DNA of 64,000 nucleotides from positions 5,161,001 through 5,225,000 of the forward strand of contig NZ_CP071839.1 in assembly GCF_017526105.1 (NCBI RefSeq), given 5' to 3'. Below are positions 45,609 to 54,067 of the stretch, one piece after another. The position numbers and the translations under genes are program-made. Under the pieces are notes generated by a model that ran no database searches, was not told the origin of the DNA, and saw nothing but the letters and a program-made list of their open reading frames with translations. Source of the DNA: Streptomyces cyanogenus (GTDB lineage Bacteria > Actinomycetota > Actinomycetes > Streptomycetales > Streptomycetaceae). Each line of letters begins with the position of its first letter. Position 1 is the first letter of the stretch.

Positions 45609-46165
45609 TGGCTACCACCACCACTCCGCGTCTGAAGCAGAAGTACCGCGAGGAGATCGCGGGCAAGCTGCGTGACGAGTTCAAGTACGAGAACGTCATG
45701 CAGGTTCCCGGCCTCGTCAAGATCGTGGTCAACATGGGTGTCGGCGACGCCGCCCGTGACTCGAAGCTGATCGAGGGCGCTATCCGCGACCTGACCACCA
45801 TCACCGGTCAGAAGCCGGCCGTCACCAAGGCCCGCAAGTCCATCGCGCAGTTCAAGCTGCGTGAGGGCCAGCCGATCGGTGCCCACGTCACGCTCCGTGG
45901 CGACCGCATGTGGGAGTTCCTGGACCGCACCCTGTCGCTCGCGCTCCCGCGCATCCGCGACTTCCGCGGCCTGTCCCCCAAGCAGTTCGACGGCCGTGGC
46001 AACTACACCTTCGGTCTCACGGAGCAGGTCATGTTCCACGAGATCGACCAGGACAAGATCGACCGCGTCCGGGGTATGGACATCACCGTGGTGACCACGG
46101 CGACCAACGACGAAGAGGGCCGTGCCCTTCTCCGTCACCTCGGCTTCCCGTTCAAGGAGGCGTGA
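45608..46165 (+). CDS. rplE: Ribosomal protein L5
   Basis: Binds 5S rRNA in the central protuberance. 185 residues: PRLKQKYREEIAGKLRDEF, NVMQVPGLVKIVVNMGVGDA, KSIAQFKLREGQPIGAHVTL, and the C-terminal VTTATNDEEGRALLRHLGFP. Five nt before rpsN. Confidence 0.98.
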   Translation: MATTTTPRLKQKYREEIAGKLRDEFKYENVMQVPGLVKIVVNMGVGDAARDSKLIEGAIRDLTTITGQKPAVTKARKSIAQFKLREGQPIGAHVTLRGDRMWEFLDRTLSLALPRIRDFRGLSPKQFDGRGNYTFGLTEQVMFHEIDQDKIDRVRGMDITVVTTATNDEEGRALLRHLGFPFKEA

Positions 46166-46170
46166 GCGAG

Positions 46171-46356
46171 ATGGCGAAGAAGGCTCTCATCGCGAAGGCT
46201 GCTCGCAAGCCCAAGTTCGGTGTGCGTGGCTACACCCGCTGCCAGCGCTGCGGTCGTCCGCACTCCGTTTACCGCAAGTTCGGCCTCTGCCGCGTGTGCC
46301 TTCGTGAGATGGCTCACCGTGGCGAGCTGCCGGGCGTGACCAAGAGCTCCTGGTAA
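46171..46356 (+). CDS. rpsN: Ribosomal protein S14, zinc-binding type (S14Z)
   Basis: 61-residue C+ type S14 with a zinc ribbon: YTRCQRCGRPHSVYRKFGLC then RVCLREMAHRGE, giving C-x2-C-x12-C-x2-C. Position between L5 and S8 is canonical. Streptomyces also carries zinc-independent paralogues controlled by Zur elsewhere; this one is the zinc-replete form. A small AATCCCT/AGGGATT hairpin follows at 46357-46377. Confidence 0.97.
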   Translation: MAKKALIAKAARKPKFGVRGYTRCQRCGRPHSVYRKFGLCRVCLREMAHRGELPGVTKSSW

Positions 46357-46377
46357 TCCCTGCTTTTTAGGGATTCC
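46357..46377 (+). terminator. Small hairpin after rpsN
   Basis: AATCCCT (46357-46363) pairs with AGGGATT (46371-46377) around GCTTTTT. Weak; more likely a pause or processing site. The rest of the 242-nt rpsN-rpsH gap holds no gene. Confidence 0.4.
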
Positions 46378-46598
46378 TGGACCTCTCGGTAAGCAACCGG
46401 GACGGCAGGGGCTCCCGCCCTCATGGCTTAGGCTAGGAGGGTTGGGCCTCTGCCGCCCTGAACGCCCGCGGACAGCGTCCGCTAGTAATTGCTTACTACG
46501 CCGTAGGTCCCCGCGCCGCACCCGTCCCGTCTGCAGAAGTACGGGGAGAGGGATGGCGCATATAGGAAACCCCGGCGAGAAAGGCCACAGGCCAATTC

Positions 46599-46997
46599 AT
46601 GACCATGACTGATCCGATCGCAGACATGCTGACGCGTCTGCGGAACGCGAACTCGGCGTACCACGACTCGGTGTCGATGCCGCACTCCAAGATCAAGTCT
46701 CACATCGCGGAGATCCTCCAGCAGGAGGGCTTCATCACGGGCTGGAAGGTCGAGGACGCCGAGGTCGGCAAGAACCTCGTCCTGGAGCTGAAGTTCGGCC
46801 CCAACCGTGAGCGCTCCATCGCGGGCATCAAGCGGATCTCCAAGCCCGGTCTCCGGGTGTACGCGAAGTCCACCAACCTGCCGAAGGTGCTCGGCGGCCT
46901 GGGCGTGGCGATCATCTCCACGTCGCACGGGCTCCTCACCGACAAGCAGGCCGGCAAGAAGGGCGTGGGTGGGGAAGTCCTCGCCTACGTCTGGTAG
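46599..46997 (+). CDS. rpsH: Ribosomal protein S8
   Basis: Core 16S-binding protein and, in enterobacteria, translational repressor of the spc operon. 132 residues: MTMTDPIADMLTRLRNANSA, HIAEILQQEGFITGWKVEDA, and the C-terminal signature VAIISTSHGLLTDKQAGKKG. The 242-nt space in front of it is the longest inside the spc cluster and may carry a leader or promoter. Confidence 0.98.
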   Translation: MTMTDPIADMLTRLRNANSAYHDSVSMPHSKIKSHIAEILQQEGFITGWKVEDAEVGKNLVLELKFGPNRERSIAGIKRISKPGLRVYAKSTNLPKVLGGLGVAIISTSHGLLTDKQAGKKGVGGEVLAYVW

Positions 46998-47021
46998 CAG
47001 AAGGGAACGGAGGAAACAGCT

Positions 47022-47561
47022 ATGTCGCGCATCGGCAAGCTCCCCATCGCGGTTCCCGCCGGCGTGGACGTCACCATCGACGGCCGTACGGTTTCGGTCA
47101 AGGGCCCCAAGGGTTCGCTGACCCACACCGTTGCCGCGCCGATCGACATCGCTAAGGGCGAGGACGGCACCCTCCAGGTGCTGCGCCCGAACGACGAGCG
47201 TCAGAGCAAGGCCCTGCACGGCCTCTCCCGCACGCTGGTGGCGAACATGATCACCGGCGTGACCCAGGGTTACGTGAAGAAGCTCGAGATCAGCGGTGTC
47301 GGTTACCGAGTGACCGCCAAGGGTTCGAACCTGGAGTTCGCTCTCGGTTACAGCCACCCGATCGTGGTCGAGGCCCCCGAGGGCATCACCTTCAAGGTGG
47401 AGTCCCCGACCCGTTTCTCGGTCGAGGGCATCGACAAGCAGAAGGTCGGCGAGGTTGCGGCCAACATCCGCAAGCTGCGCAAGCCCGACCCGTACAAGGC
47501 CAAGGGCGTCAAGTACGAGGGCGAAGTCATCCGCCGCAAGGTCGGAAAGGCGGGTAAGTAA
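47022..47561 (+). CDS. rplF: Ribosomal protein L6
   Basis: Near the factor-binding site of the 50S. 179 residues with the duplicated L6 fold: MSRIGKLPIAVPAGVDVTID, GVGYRVTAKGSNLEFALGYS and the signature KLRKPDPYKAKGVKYEGEVI. Four nt before rplR. Confidence 0.98.
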   Translation: MSRIGKLPIAVPAGVDVTIDGRTVSVKGPKGSLTHTVAAPIDIAKGEDGTLQVLRPNDERQSKALHGLSRTLVANMITGVTQGYVKKLEISGVGYRVTAKGSNLEFALGYSHPIVVEAPEGITFKVESPTRFSVEGIDKQKVGEVAANIRKLRKPDPYKAKGVKYEGEVIRRKVGKAGK

Positions 47562-47564
47562 GCC

Positions 47565-47948
47565 ATGGCATACGGGCAGAAGATCCTCAAGGGCGACGCC
47601 TACAAGCGCGCCGCGATCAAGCGCCGTCACATCCGGATCCGCAAGCGGATCTCCGGTACGGCGGAGCGCCCCCGTCTGGTCGTGACCCGCTCCAACCGCC
47701 ACATCGTGGCGCAGGTGATCGACGACCTGAAGGGTCACACCCTGGCGTCGGCGTCCACCCTGGACGCGTCGATCCGTGGCGGCGAGGCCGACAAGTCCGC
47801 GCAGGCCAAGCAGGTCGGCGCCCTGGTCGCCGAGCGTGCCAAGGCCGCCGGTGTCGAGACCGTCGTGTTCGACCGTGGTGGCAACCAGTACGCCGGGCGC
47901 ATCGCCGCCCTGGCGGACGCCGCCCGCGAAGCCGGGCTCAAGTTCTGA
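47565..47948 (+). CDS. rplR: Ribosomal protein L18
   Basis: 5S rRNA-binding protein of the central protuberance. 127 residues: RRHIRIRKRISGTAERPRLV, TRSNRHIVAQVIDDLKG, VFDRGGNQYAGRIAALADAA. The ATG at 47565 follows CGGGTAAGTAAGCC. Confidence 0.98.
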   Translation: MAYGQKILKGDAYKRAAIKRRHIRIRKRISGTAERPRLVVTRSNRHIVAQVIDDLKGHTLASASTLDASIRGGEADKSAQAKQVGALVAERAKAAGVETVVFDRGGNQYAGRIAALADAAREAGLKF

Positions 47949-47984
47949 GCCGCTTGTAGCTAGCGGAAAGAGAGAGGTAATCCA

Positions 47985-48590
47985 ATGGCTGGACCCCAGC
48001 GCCGCGGAAGCGGTGCCGGTGGCGGCGAGCGGCGGGACCGGAAGGGCCGTGACGGCGGCGCTGCTGCCGCCGAGAAGACCGCGTACGTCGAGCGCGTCGT
48101 CGCGATCAACCGCGTCGCCAAGGTTGTGAAGGGTGGTCGTCGCTTCAGCTTCACCGCGCTGGTCGTGGTGGGCGACGGTGACGGCACCGTGGGTGTCGGA
48201 TACGGCAAGGCCAAGGAGGTGCCGGCCGCCATCGCCAAGGGCGTTGAGGAGGCCAAGAAGCACTTCTTCAAGGTCCCCCGGATCCAGGGCACCATCCCCC
48301 ACCCCATCCAGGGTGAGAAGGCTGCCGGCGTCGTGCTGCTCAAGCCCGCGTCCCCGGGTACCGGTGTTATCGCCGGTGGTCCGGTGCGTGCCGTGCTCGA
48401 GTGCGCCGGTATCCACGACGTGCTGTCGAAGTCGCTCGGCTCCGACAACGCGATCAACATCGTGCACGCGACCGTGGAGGCCCTGAAGGGTCTGCAGCGC
48501 CCCGAGGAGATCGCGGCCCGCCGTGGTCTGCCGCTCGAGGACGTCGCTCCCGCGGCCCTGCTGCGTGCGCGTGCCGGGGTGGGTGCGTAA
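47985..48590 (+). CDS. rpsE: Ribosomal protein S5
   Basis: 30S fidelity and mRNA-entry protein. 201 residues. A Gly/Arg-rich N-terminal extension (GPQRRGSGAGGGERRDRKGR) precedes the double-stranded RNA-binding fold (RRFSFTALVVVGDGDGTVGV, GYGKAKEVPAAI) and the C-terminal domain (AGIHDVLSKSLGSDNAINIV). Two nt before rpmD. Confidence 0.98.
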   Translation: MAGPQRRGSGAGGGERRDRKGRDGGAAAAEKTAYVERVVAINRVAKVVKGGRRFSFTALVVVGDGDGTVGVGYGKAKEVPAAIAKGVEEAKKHFFKVPRIQGTIPHPIQGEKAAGVVLLKPASPGTGVIAGGPVRAVLECAGIHDVLSKSLGSDNAINIVHATVEALKGLQRPEEIAARRGLPLEDVAPAALLRARAGVGA

Positions 48591-48592
48591 TC

Positions 48593-48775
48593 ATGGCGCA
48601 GCTCAAGATCACGCAGGTCAAGTCCTACATCGGCAGCAAGCAGAACCACCGTGACACCCTGCGGTCGCTTGGTCTCAAGGGGATCAACACCGTGGTCGTC
48701 AAGGAGGACCGCCCCGAGTTCCGCGGCATGGTGCACACCGTCCGCCACCTCGTGACGGTCGAGGAGGTCGACTGA
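48593..48775 (+). CDS. rpmD: Ribosomal protein L30
   Basis: 60-residue bacterial L30: MAQLKITQVKSYIGSKQNHR, DTLRSLGLKGINTVVVKED, FRGMVHTVRHLVTVEE. Between rpsE and rplO with only 2-nt gaps on each side. Confidence 0.97.
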   Translation: MAQLKITQVKSYIGSKQNHRDTLRSLGLKGINTVVVKEDRPEFRGMVHTVRHLVTVEEVD

Positions 48776-48777
48776 TC

Positions 48778-49233
48778 ATGGCGGAGCAGAACCCGCTCAA
48801 GATCCACAACCTCCGTCCCGCCCCGGGCGCCAAGACCGCCAAGACCCGTGTCGGTCGTGGTGAGGCGTCGAAGGGTAAGACGGCCGGTCGTGGTACCAAG
48901 GGCACCAAGGCCCGCTACCAGGTTCCGGAGCGCTTCGAGGGTGGCCAGATGCCGCTCCACATGCGCCTCCCGAAGCTGAAGGGCTTCAAGAACCCGTTCA
49001 AGACCGAGTACCAGGTCGTGAACCTCGACAAGCTGGCCGCGCTCTACCCCGAGGGTGGCGAGGTCACCGTCGAGGGTCTCGTGGCCAAGGGTGCCGTTCG
49101 CAAGAACAGCCTCGTCAAGGTCCTCGGCCAGGGCGAGATCTCCGTGGCGCTGCAGGTGACGGTCGACGCCGTCTCCGGCTCCGCCAAGGAGAAGATCACC
49201 GCCGCCGGCGGTACGGTCACCGAGCTCGTCTGA
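48778..49233 (+). CDS. rplO: Ribosomal protein L15
   Basis: Late 50S assembly protein. 151 residues: NPLKIHNLRPAPGAKTAKTR, the Gly/Lys-rich VGRGEASKGKTAGRGTKGTK, FEGGQMPLHMRLPKLKGFKN, and a C-terminal globular part. Last ribosomal gene of spc; a very strong terminator follows before secY. Confidence 0.98.
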   Translation: MAEQNPLKIHNLRPAPGAKTAKTRVGRGEASKGKTAGRGTKGTKARYQVPERFEGGQMPLHMRLPKLKGFKNPFKTEYQVVNLDKLAALYPEGGEVTVEGLVAKGAVRKNSLVKVLGQGEISVALQVTVDAVSGSAKEKITAAGGTVTELV

Positions 49234-49268
49234 GTCCCTCGGACGACGCCTCGATGACGTAAACGATC

Positions 49269-49307
49269 CCGACCGGGGATACCTCACAATGAGGTATCCC
49301 CGGTCGG
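49269..49307 (+). terminator. Strong terminator between rplO and secY
   Basis: A perfect 17-bp stem (49269-49285 with 49291-49307) with loop ACAAT. secY therefore likely has its own promoter in 49310-49422, which I could not assign confidently. Confidence 0.9.
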
Positions 49308-49422
49308 TCGTTCCTAGGGGGGCAGTGTCGCCGGTAAGGTGGCCTGCACTGTTCTTTTTCGTATTCGTCGAACCTCAGACCGTCACCCTTGACGCAGTTG
49401 CGCGGGGGTCGCAGGAGGCACC

Positions 49423-50736
49423 GTGCTCACCGCGTTCGCCCGGGCGTTCAGGACGCCCGACCTGCGCAAGAAGCTGCTCTTCACGCTGGGCATCATCGTG
49501 GTCTACCGGGTCGGTACCCACATCCCGATCCCCGGCGTGAACTACAAGAACGTTCAGCAGTGTGTCCGGGAGGCCTCCGGTAACCAGGGCCTCTTCGGGC
49601 TGGTCAACATGTTCAGTGGTGGAGCGCTGCTGCAGATCACGATCTTCGCGCTCGGGATCATGCCGTACATCACGGCCAGCATCATCCTGCAGCTGCTGAC
49701 GGTCGTGATCCCGCGTCTGGAGGCCCTCAAGAAGGAGGGTCAGGCCGGCACGGCCAAGATCACGCAGTACACCCGCTACCTGACCGTGGCGCTGGCCATC
49801 CTTCAGGGCACCGGCCTGGTGGCCACCGCCCGCAGCGGTGCTCTCTTCGGCACCTGCTCGGTGGCCAACCAGATCGTCCCCAACCAGGCGATCTTCACGA
49901 CCATCACGATGGTCATCTGCATGACCGCGGGTACGGCCGTGGTGATGTGGCTCGGTGAGCTGATCACCGACCGCGGCATCGGCAACGGCATGTCGATCCT
50001 GATGTTCATCTCGATCGCCGCGACCTTCCCGTCCGCGCTGTGGGCCATCAAGAAGCAGGGCACGCTGGCCGGCGGCTGGATCGAGTTCGGCACCGTCATC
50101 GCGGTGGGCCTCGTCATGGTCGCGCTCGTCGTCTTCGTCGAGCAGGCCCAGCGCCGCATCCCGGTGCAGTACGCGAAGCGCATGATCGGGCGCCGTTCTT
50201 ACGGCGGTACGTCCACGTACATCCCGCTCAAGGTGAACCAGGCCGGTGTGATTCCTGTCATCTTCGCCTCCTCGCTGCTCTACATCCCGGCGCTCGTGGC
50301 GCAGTTCGCGGGGGGCAAGTCGGACTGGAAGACCTGGGTCGAGCAGAACCTGACCAAGGGCGATCACCCGATTTACATCACTTCGTACTTCTTGCTCATC
50401 GTTTTCTTCGCGTTCTTCTACGTGGCGATCTCCTTCAACCCCGAAGAAGTCGCCGACAACATGAAGAAGTATGGTGGCTTCATCCCGGGCATCCGGGCTG
50501 GCCGACCGACCGCTGAGTACCTGAGCTACGTGCTCAACCGGATCACCTGGCCGGGTTCGCTGTATCTGGGTCTGATCGCTCTCGTGCCGACAATGGCGTT
50601 GGTGGGCTTTGGGGCAAGCCAGAACTTCCCGTTCGGCGGGACCAGCATCCTGATCATCGTGGGTGTCGGTCTCGAGACGGTGAAGCAGATCGAGAGCCAG
50701 CTCCAGCAGCGCAATTACGAAGGGTTCCTCCGCTGA
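49423..50736 (+). CDS. secY: Preprotein translocase subunit SecY
   Basis: The protein-conducting channel. 437 residues, ten predicted transmembrane helices, GTG start after GCAGGAGGCACC. Conserved pieces: LFTLGIIVVYRVGTHIPIPG (helix 1), MFSGGALLQITIFALGIMPY (plug/helix 2 region), RRSYGGTSTYIPLKVNQAGV and the C-terminal cytoplasmic loop (NPEEVADNMKKYGGFIPGIR, GRPTAEYL). Overlaps adk by one base (TGATG). Confidence 0.98.
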   Translation: MLTAFARAFRTPDLRKKLLFTLGIIVVYRVGTHIPIPGVNYKNVQQCVREASGNQGLFGLVNMFSGGALLQITIFALGIMPYITASIILQLLTVVIPRLEALKKEGQAGTAKITQYTRYLTVALAILQGTGLVATARSGALFGTCSVANQIVPNQAIFTTITMVICMTAGTAVVMWLGELITDRGIGNGMSILMFISIAATFPSALWAIKKQGTLAGGWIEFGTVIAVGLVMVALVVFVEQAQRRIPVQYAKRMIGRRSYGGTSTYIPLKVNQAGVIPVIFASSLLYIPALVAQFAGGKSDWKTWVEQNLTKGDHPIYITSYFLLIVFFAFFYVAISFNPEEVADNMKKYGGFIPGIRAGRPTAEYLSYVLNRITWPGSLYLGLIALVPTMALVGFGASQNFPFGGTSILIIVGVGLETVKQIESQLQQRNYEGFLR

Positions 50737-51401
50737 TGCGTATCGTCCTCGTCGGGCCGCCGGGTGCCGGTAAGGGAACGCAAGCCGTCCGGCTCGCAGA
50801 GAAGCTGGCCATCCCGCACATCTCCACGGGCGACCTGTTCCGGGCCAACATCAGCCAGCAGACCGAGCTGGGCAAACTGGCGAAGTCCTACATGGACGCC
50901 GGCAACCTCGTCCCCGACGAGGTGACCATCGCGATGGCCAAGGACCGCATGGAGCAGCCGGACGCGGAGAACGGCTTCCTGCTGGACGGCTTCCCGCGGA
51001 ACGTCTCGCAGGCGGAGGCGCTGGACGAGCTGCTGCAGACCGAGGGCATCACGCTGGACGCCGTCCTCGACCTGGAGGTCCCCGAGGACGAGGTCGTCAA
51101 GCGCATCGCCGGCCGCCGCATCTGCCGCAACGACTCCTCGCACGTCTTCCACGTGACGTACAGCAAGCCCAAGCAGGAGGGCGTCTGCGACGTCTGCGGC
51201 GGCGAGCTGTACCAGCGCGACGACGACTCCGAGGAGACCGTGCGCAAGCGGCTGGAGGTCTACCACACGCAGACCGAGCCGATCATCGACTACTACAAGG
51301 CGCAGGGCCTGGTCGTGACGATCTCCTCCCTGGGCCCGGTGGACGAGATCACGCAGCGGGCGCTGGAGGCCCTCAAGCGCGAGAAGGCCGAGAACAAGTA
51401 G
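50736..51401 (+). CDS. adk: Adenylate kinase
   Basis: Interconverts AMP + ATP and 2 ADP. 221 residues, long-LID type. P-loop GPPGAGKGTQA (7-17), NMP-bind region HISTGDLFRANI, signature FLLDGFPRNVSQAEAL, and a LID with Cys residues (CRNDSSH ... CDVCGGELYQRDDD) that may bind zinc. Coupled to secY by one-base overlap, the usual secY-adk-map order. Confidence 0.98.
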   Translation: MRIVLVGPPGAGKGTQAVRLAEKLAIPHISTGDLFRANISQQTELGKLAKSYMDAGNLVPDEVTIAMAKDRMEQPDAENGFLLDGFPRNVSQAEALDELLQTEGITLDAVLDLEVPEDEVVKRIAGRRICRNDSSHVFHVTYSKPKQEGVCDVCGGELYQRDDDSEETVRKRLEVYHTQTEPIIDYYKAQGLVVTISSLGPVDEITQRALEALKREKAENK

Positions 51402-51500
51402 TTCGCGGTCCTTCCGGCCGCGGTGCCTGTCCGGGCGCCGCGGCCGTACTGTTGTACAGGTACCCCAGTCGACGTGAGTGACGGAGAGCGCAGGCCCCCC

Positions 51501-52337
51501 ATGGTGCAGATCAAGACCCCCGAGCAGATCGCGAAGATGCGGGCGGCGGGCCTGGTCGTAGCCGCCATCCACGCGGCCACGCGGGAGGCCGCGGTGCCGG
51601 GTGCCACCACCAGGGACCTGGACGAGGTGGCCCGCAAGGTCCTCGCCGAGCACGGCGCGAAGTCGAACTTCCTGGGCTACGGCGGCTTCCCCGCCACCAT
51701 CTGCACCTCCGTGAACGACGTGGTCGTGCACGGCATCCCCTCCGACGACGTCGTCCTGAAGGACGGCGACATCATCTCCATCGACTGCGGCGCGATCGTC
51801 GACGGCTGGCACGGCGACGCGGCCTACACCGCCTTCGTCGGCTCCGGCCACTCCCCGGAGCTGGTCGAGCTCTCCCGGGTGACGGAGGAGTCGATGTGGG
51901 CCGGCATCGCGGCCATGAAGCTGGGCAACCGCCTGGTCGACGTCTCCCGGGCGATCGAGACGTACATCCGCCGCCAGCCCAAGCCGGGCGGCGGCCGGTA
52001 CGGGATCATCGAGGACTACGGCGGCCACGGCATCGGCACCGAGATGCACATGGACCCGCACCTGCTGAACTACGTCGACCGCCGTCGCGGCAAGGGCCCC
52101 AAGCTGGTGCCCGGCTTCTGCCTCGCCATCGAGCCGATGGTCTCGCTCGGCACCCCGCGCACGGAGGTCCTCTCCGACGACTGGACGGTCATCACCACCG
52201 ACGGCACCTGGTCCTCCCACTGGGAGCACTCGGTCGCCCTCACCGAGCAGGGCCCCCTGGTCCTGACGGCCCCCGACGGCGGCAGGGCCAAGCTCGCCGA
52301 GTACGGCATCACGGCTGCTCCGGACCCGCTCGCTTAA
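51501..52337 (+). CDS. map: Methionine aminopeptidase (type I)
   Basis: Removes N-terminal Met from nascent proteins. 278 residues from ATG 51501, giving MVQIKTPEQIAKMRAAGLVV; the frame is open upstream to 51423 but with unrelated residues. Metal-binding residues in order: IISIDCGAIVDGWHGDAAYT (two Asp), GHGIGTEMH (His), CLAIEPMVSLG (Glu) and WEHSVALTEQG (Glu). Separated from adk by 99 nt. Confidence 0.96.
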   Translation: MVQIKTPEQIAKMRAAGLVVAAIHAATREAAVPGATTRDLDEVARKVLAEHGAKSNFLGYGGFPATICTSVNDVVVHGIPSDDVVLKDGDIISIDCGAIVDGWHGDAAYTAFVGSGHSPELVELSRVTEESMWAGIAAMKLGNRLVDVSRAIETYIRRQPKPGGGRYGIIEDYGGHGIGTEMHMDPHLLNYVDRRRGKGPKLVPGFCLAIEPMVSLGTPRTEVLSDDWTVITTDGTWSSHWEHSVALTEQGPLVLTAPDGGRAKLAEYGITAAPDPLA

Positions 52338-52367
52338 CGATCTCCGCCATGGGGCAGACTTCCTCGA

Positions 52368-52397
52368 TTCGCCTTTCGCGGTGCGCCGACGTAGACT
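52368..52397 (+). promoter_or_regulatory. Candidate promoter upstream of infA
   Basis: TTCGCC (52368-52373), 18 nt, TAGACT (52392-52397). Would drive infA-rpmJ-rpsM-rpsK-rpoA-rplQ with an 80-nt leader. Confidence 0.5.
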
Positions 52398-52477
52398 GAC
52401 TCGTCGGCTCTCGTGCACCCGCATGTCCGCATGCTTGAGACGGAGTCGATCAAGGTAGTCGATTCGAAGGGCGAAGC

Positions 52478-52699
52478 GTGGCCAAGAAGCAAGGTGCCAT
52501 CGAGATCGAGGGCACTGTCGTCGAGTCTCTTCCGAACGCCATGTTCAAGGTCGAGCTCCAGAACGGCCACCAGGTCCTGGCACACATCAGCGGCAAGATG
52601 CGTATGCACTACATCCGCATCCTCCCTGACGACCGGGTCGTGGTGGAGCTGTCTCCGTACGACCTGACGCGTGGCCGGATCGTCTACCGGTACAAGTAG
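52478..52699 (+). CDS. infA: Translation initiation factor IF-1
   Basis: 73-residue OB-fold factor that occupies the A site during initiation. GTG start after TCGAAGGGCGAAGC; MAKKQGAIEIEGTVVESLPN, FKVELQNGHQVLAHISGKMR, YDLTRGRIVYRYK. Precedes rpmJ as in most actinobacteria. Confidence 0.98.
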   Translation: MAKKQGAIEIEGTVVESLPNAMFKVELQNGHQVLAHISGKMRMHYIRILPDDRVVVELSPYDLTRGRIVYRYK

Positions 52700-52759
52700 A
52701 TCTTGCCCGCGCCCCGGGCCCGCCCGGTGCGATGGCACTGACCCGGAGAACCTCACCCC

Positions 52760-52873
52760 ATGAAGGTCAAGCCGAGCGTCAAGAAGATCTGCGACAAGTG
52801 CAGGGTGATCCGCCGTCACGGCCGGGTCATGGTCATCTGCGAGAACCCGCGCCACAAGCAGCGCCAGGGCTGA
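52760..52873 (+). CDS. rpmJ: Ribosomal protein L36 (zinc-binding)
   Basis: 37-residue protein: MKVKPSVKKICDKCRVIRRH, then GRVMVICENPRHKQRQG. The zinc ribbon C-x2-C-x12-C-x4-H is intact. The ATG is 60 nt after the infA stop; the short CDS is easily missed. Confidence 0.96.
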   Translation: MKVKPSVKKICDKCRVIRRHGRVMVICENPRHKQRQG

Positions 52874-53065
52874 CGCACGACCATCACCCTCTGCACCTCT
52901 ATCGCAGAGTTTCGCGCGACGCGAGCTGAATATGTTCATACGCAGAGCCCGAGCCATCCAGCTCGACACCCCCGGTTCGGAGGCCGGGGACCCGGTTCGT
53001 ACCTGGTACGGCGGCCGGGAGCCGGCTCTGTGGAAGACCTCCGAAGATTCACCAGGAGCCATTGA
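52874..53065 (+). promoter_or_regulatory. rpmJ-rpsM intergenic leader
   Basis: 192 nt without a gene. Can fold into a long structure: CAGAGCC near 52942 is complementary to GGCTCTG near 53023, and CCCCCGG to CCGGGG inside. Possibly an alpha-operon autoregulatory leader; inference only. Confidence 0.4.
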
Positions 53066-53446
53066 ATGGCACGCGTTTCCGGTGTCGACATCCCGCGCGA
53101 CAAGCGCGTGGAGATCGCCCTCACCTACGTGTTCGGCATCGGCCGGACCCTCTCGAAGGAGACGCTGGCTGCGACCGGCGTCGACCCGAACACCCGTGTT
53201 CGTGACCTCACCGAAGAGCAGCTGGTCGCGATCCGCGAGTACGTCGACAACAACATCAAGACCGAGGGTGACCTCCGTCGCGAGATCCAGGCCGACATCC
53301 GCCGCAAGGTCGAGATCGGCACCTACCAGGGTCTCCGTCACCGTCGCGGTCTGCCCGTCCGCGGTCAGCGCACCAGCACCAACGCTCGCACCCGCAAGGG
53401 GCCGCGTCGCGCCATCGCCGGCAAGAAGAAGCCGGGCAAGAAGTAG
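53066..53446 (+). CDS. rpsM: Ribosomal protein S13
   Basis: 30S head protein that contacts the 50S subunit and P-site tRNA. 126 residues: MARVSGVDIPRDKRVEIALT, YVFGIGRTLSKETLAATGVD, and the C-terminal RHRRGLPVRGQRTSTNARTR followed by a basic tail ending KKPGKK. Confidence 0.98.
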   Translation: MARVSGVDIPRDKRVEIALTYVFGIGRTLSKETLAATGVDPNTRVRDLTEEQLVAIREYVDNNIKTEGDLRREIQADIRRKVEIGTYQGLRHRRGLPVRGQRTSTNARTRKGPRRAIAGKKKPGKK

Positions 53447-53511
53447 TCCGCAGCGGACACCTGTCCACGGTCTTCGCTGTAGGACCGACCACCTCCCGTA
53501 GGAGTTAGTAG

Positions 53512-53916
53512 ATGCCCCCCAAGGGACGTCAGGGCGCTGCCAAGAAGGTGCGCCGCAAGGAAAAGAAGAACGTCGCTCACGGCCACGCGCACATCAAGAG
53601 CACGTTCAACAACACGATCGTCTCCATCACGGACCCGTCCGGCAACGTGATCTCCTGGGCCTCCGCCGGCCACGTCGGCTTCAAGGGCTCCCGGAAGTCC
53701 ACGCCGTTCGCCGCGCAGATGGCCGCCGAGTCGGCTGCCCGCCGCGCCCAGGAGCACGGCATGCGCAAGGTCGACGTGTTCGTGAAGGGCCCGGGTTCCG
53801 GTCGTGAGACCGCGATCCGCTCCCTGCAGGCCACGGGCCTCGAGGTCGGCTCCATCCAGGACGTCACCCCGACCCCGCACAACGGCTGCCGCCCGCCGAA
53901 GCGCCGCCGCGTCTGA
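53512..53916 (+). CDS. rpsK: Ribosomal protein S11
   Basis: 30S platform protein. 134 residues: basic N-terminus (GAAKKVRRKEKKNVAHGHAH), IKSTFNNTIVSITDPSGNVI, and the signature SIQDVTPTPHNGCRPPKRRR. No rpsD follows; S4 is encoded elsewhere in Streptomyces. A strong terminator-like hairpin separates it from rpoA. Confidence 0.98.
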   Translation: MPPKGRQGAAKKVRRKEKKNVAHGHAHIKSTFNNTIVSITDPSGNVISWASAGHVGFKGSRKSTPFAAQMAAESAARRAQEHGMRKVDVFVKGPGSGRETAIRSLQATGLEVGSIQDVTPTPHNGCRPPKRRRV

Positions 53917-53940
53917 GGCACCGGCTGCTTCAGGGTTTTT

Positions 53941-53978
53941 CGGGCGGTACGGCCCCGTGAAAAGGGCCGTATCGCCCG
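53941..53978 (+). terminator. Strong hairpin between rpsK and rpoA
   Basis: A 15-bp stem (53941-53955 with 53964-53978; one G-U) around CGTGAAAA. It implies partial termination or a separate rpoA promoter in 53979-54060. Confidence 0.8.
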
Positions 53979-54067
53979 TACCCTTGCAGTACCCGCACTT
54001 CTCACAGGTGCGGTTTCCGTCGGACGTCAAATAGCGGGCGTCCACGAAAGAAGGATCTGATCCACAC

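Noticed and set aside
53917..54067. Expected rpsD between rpsK and rpoA
   Set aside because: No S4-like sequence in the 151-nt gap. Streptomyces encode S4 elsewhere, so this is not a deletion.
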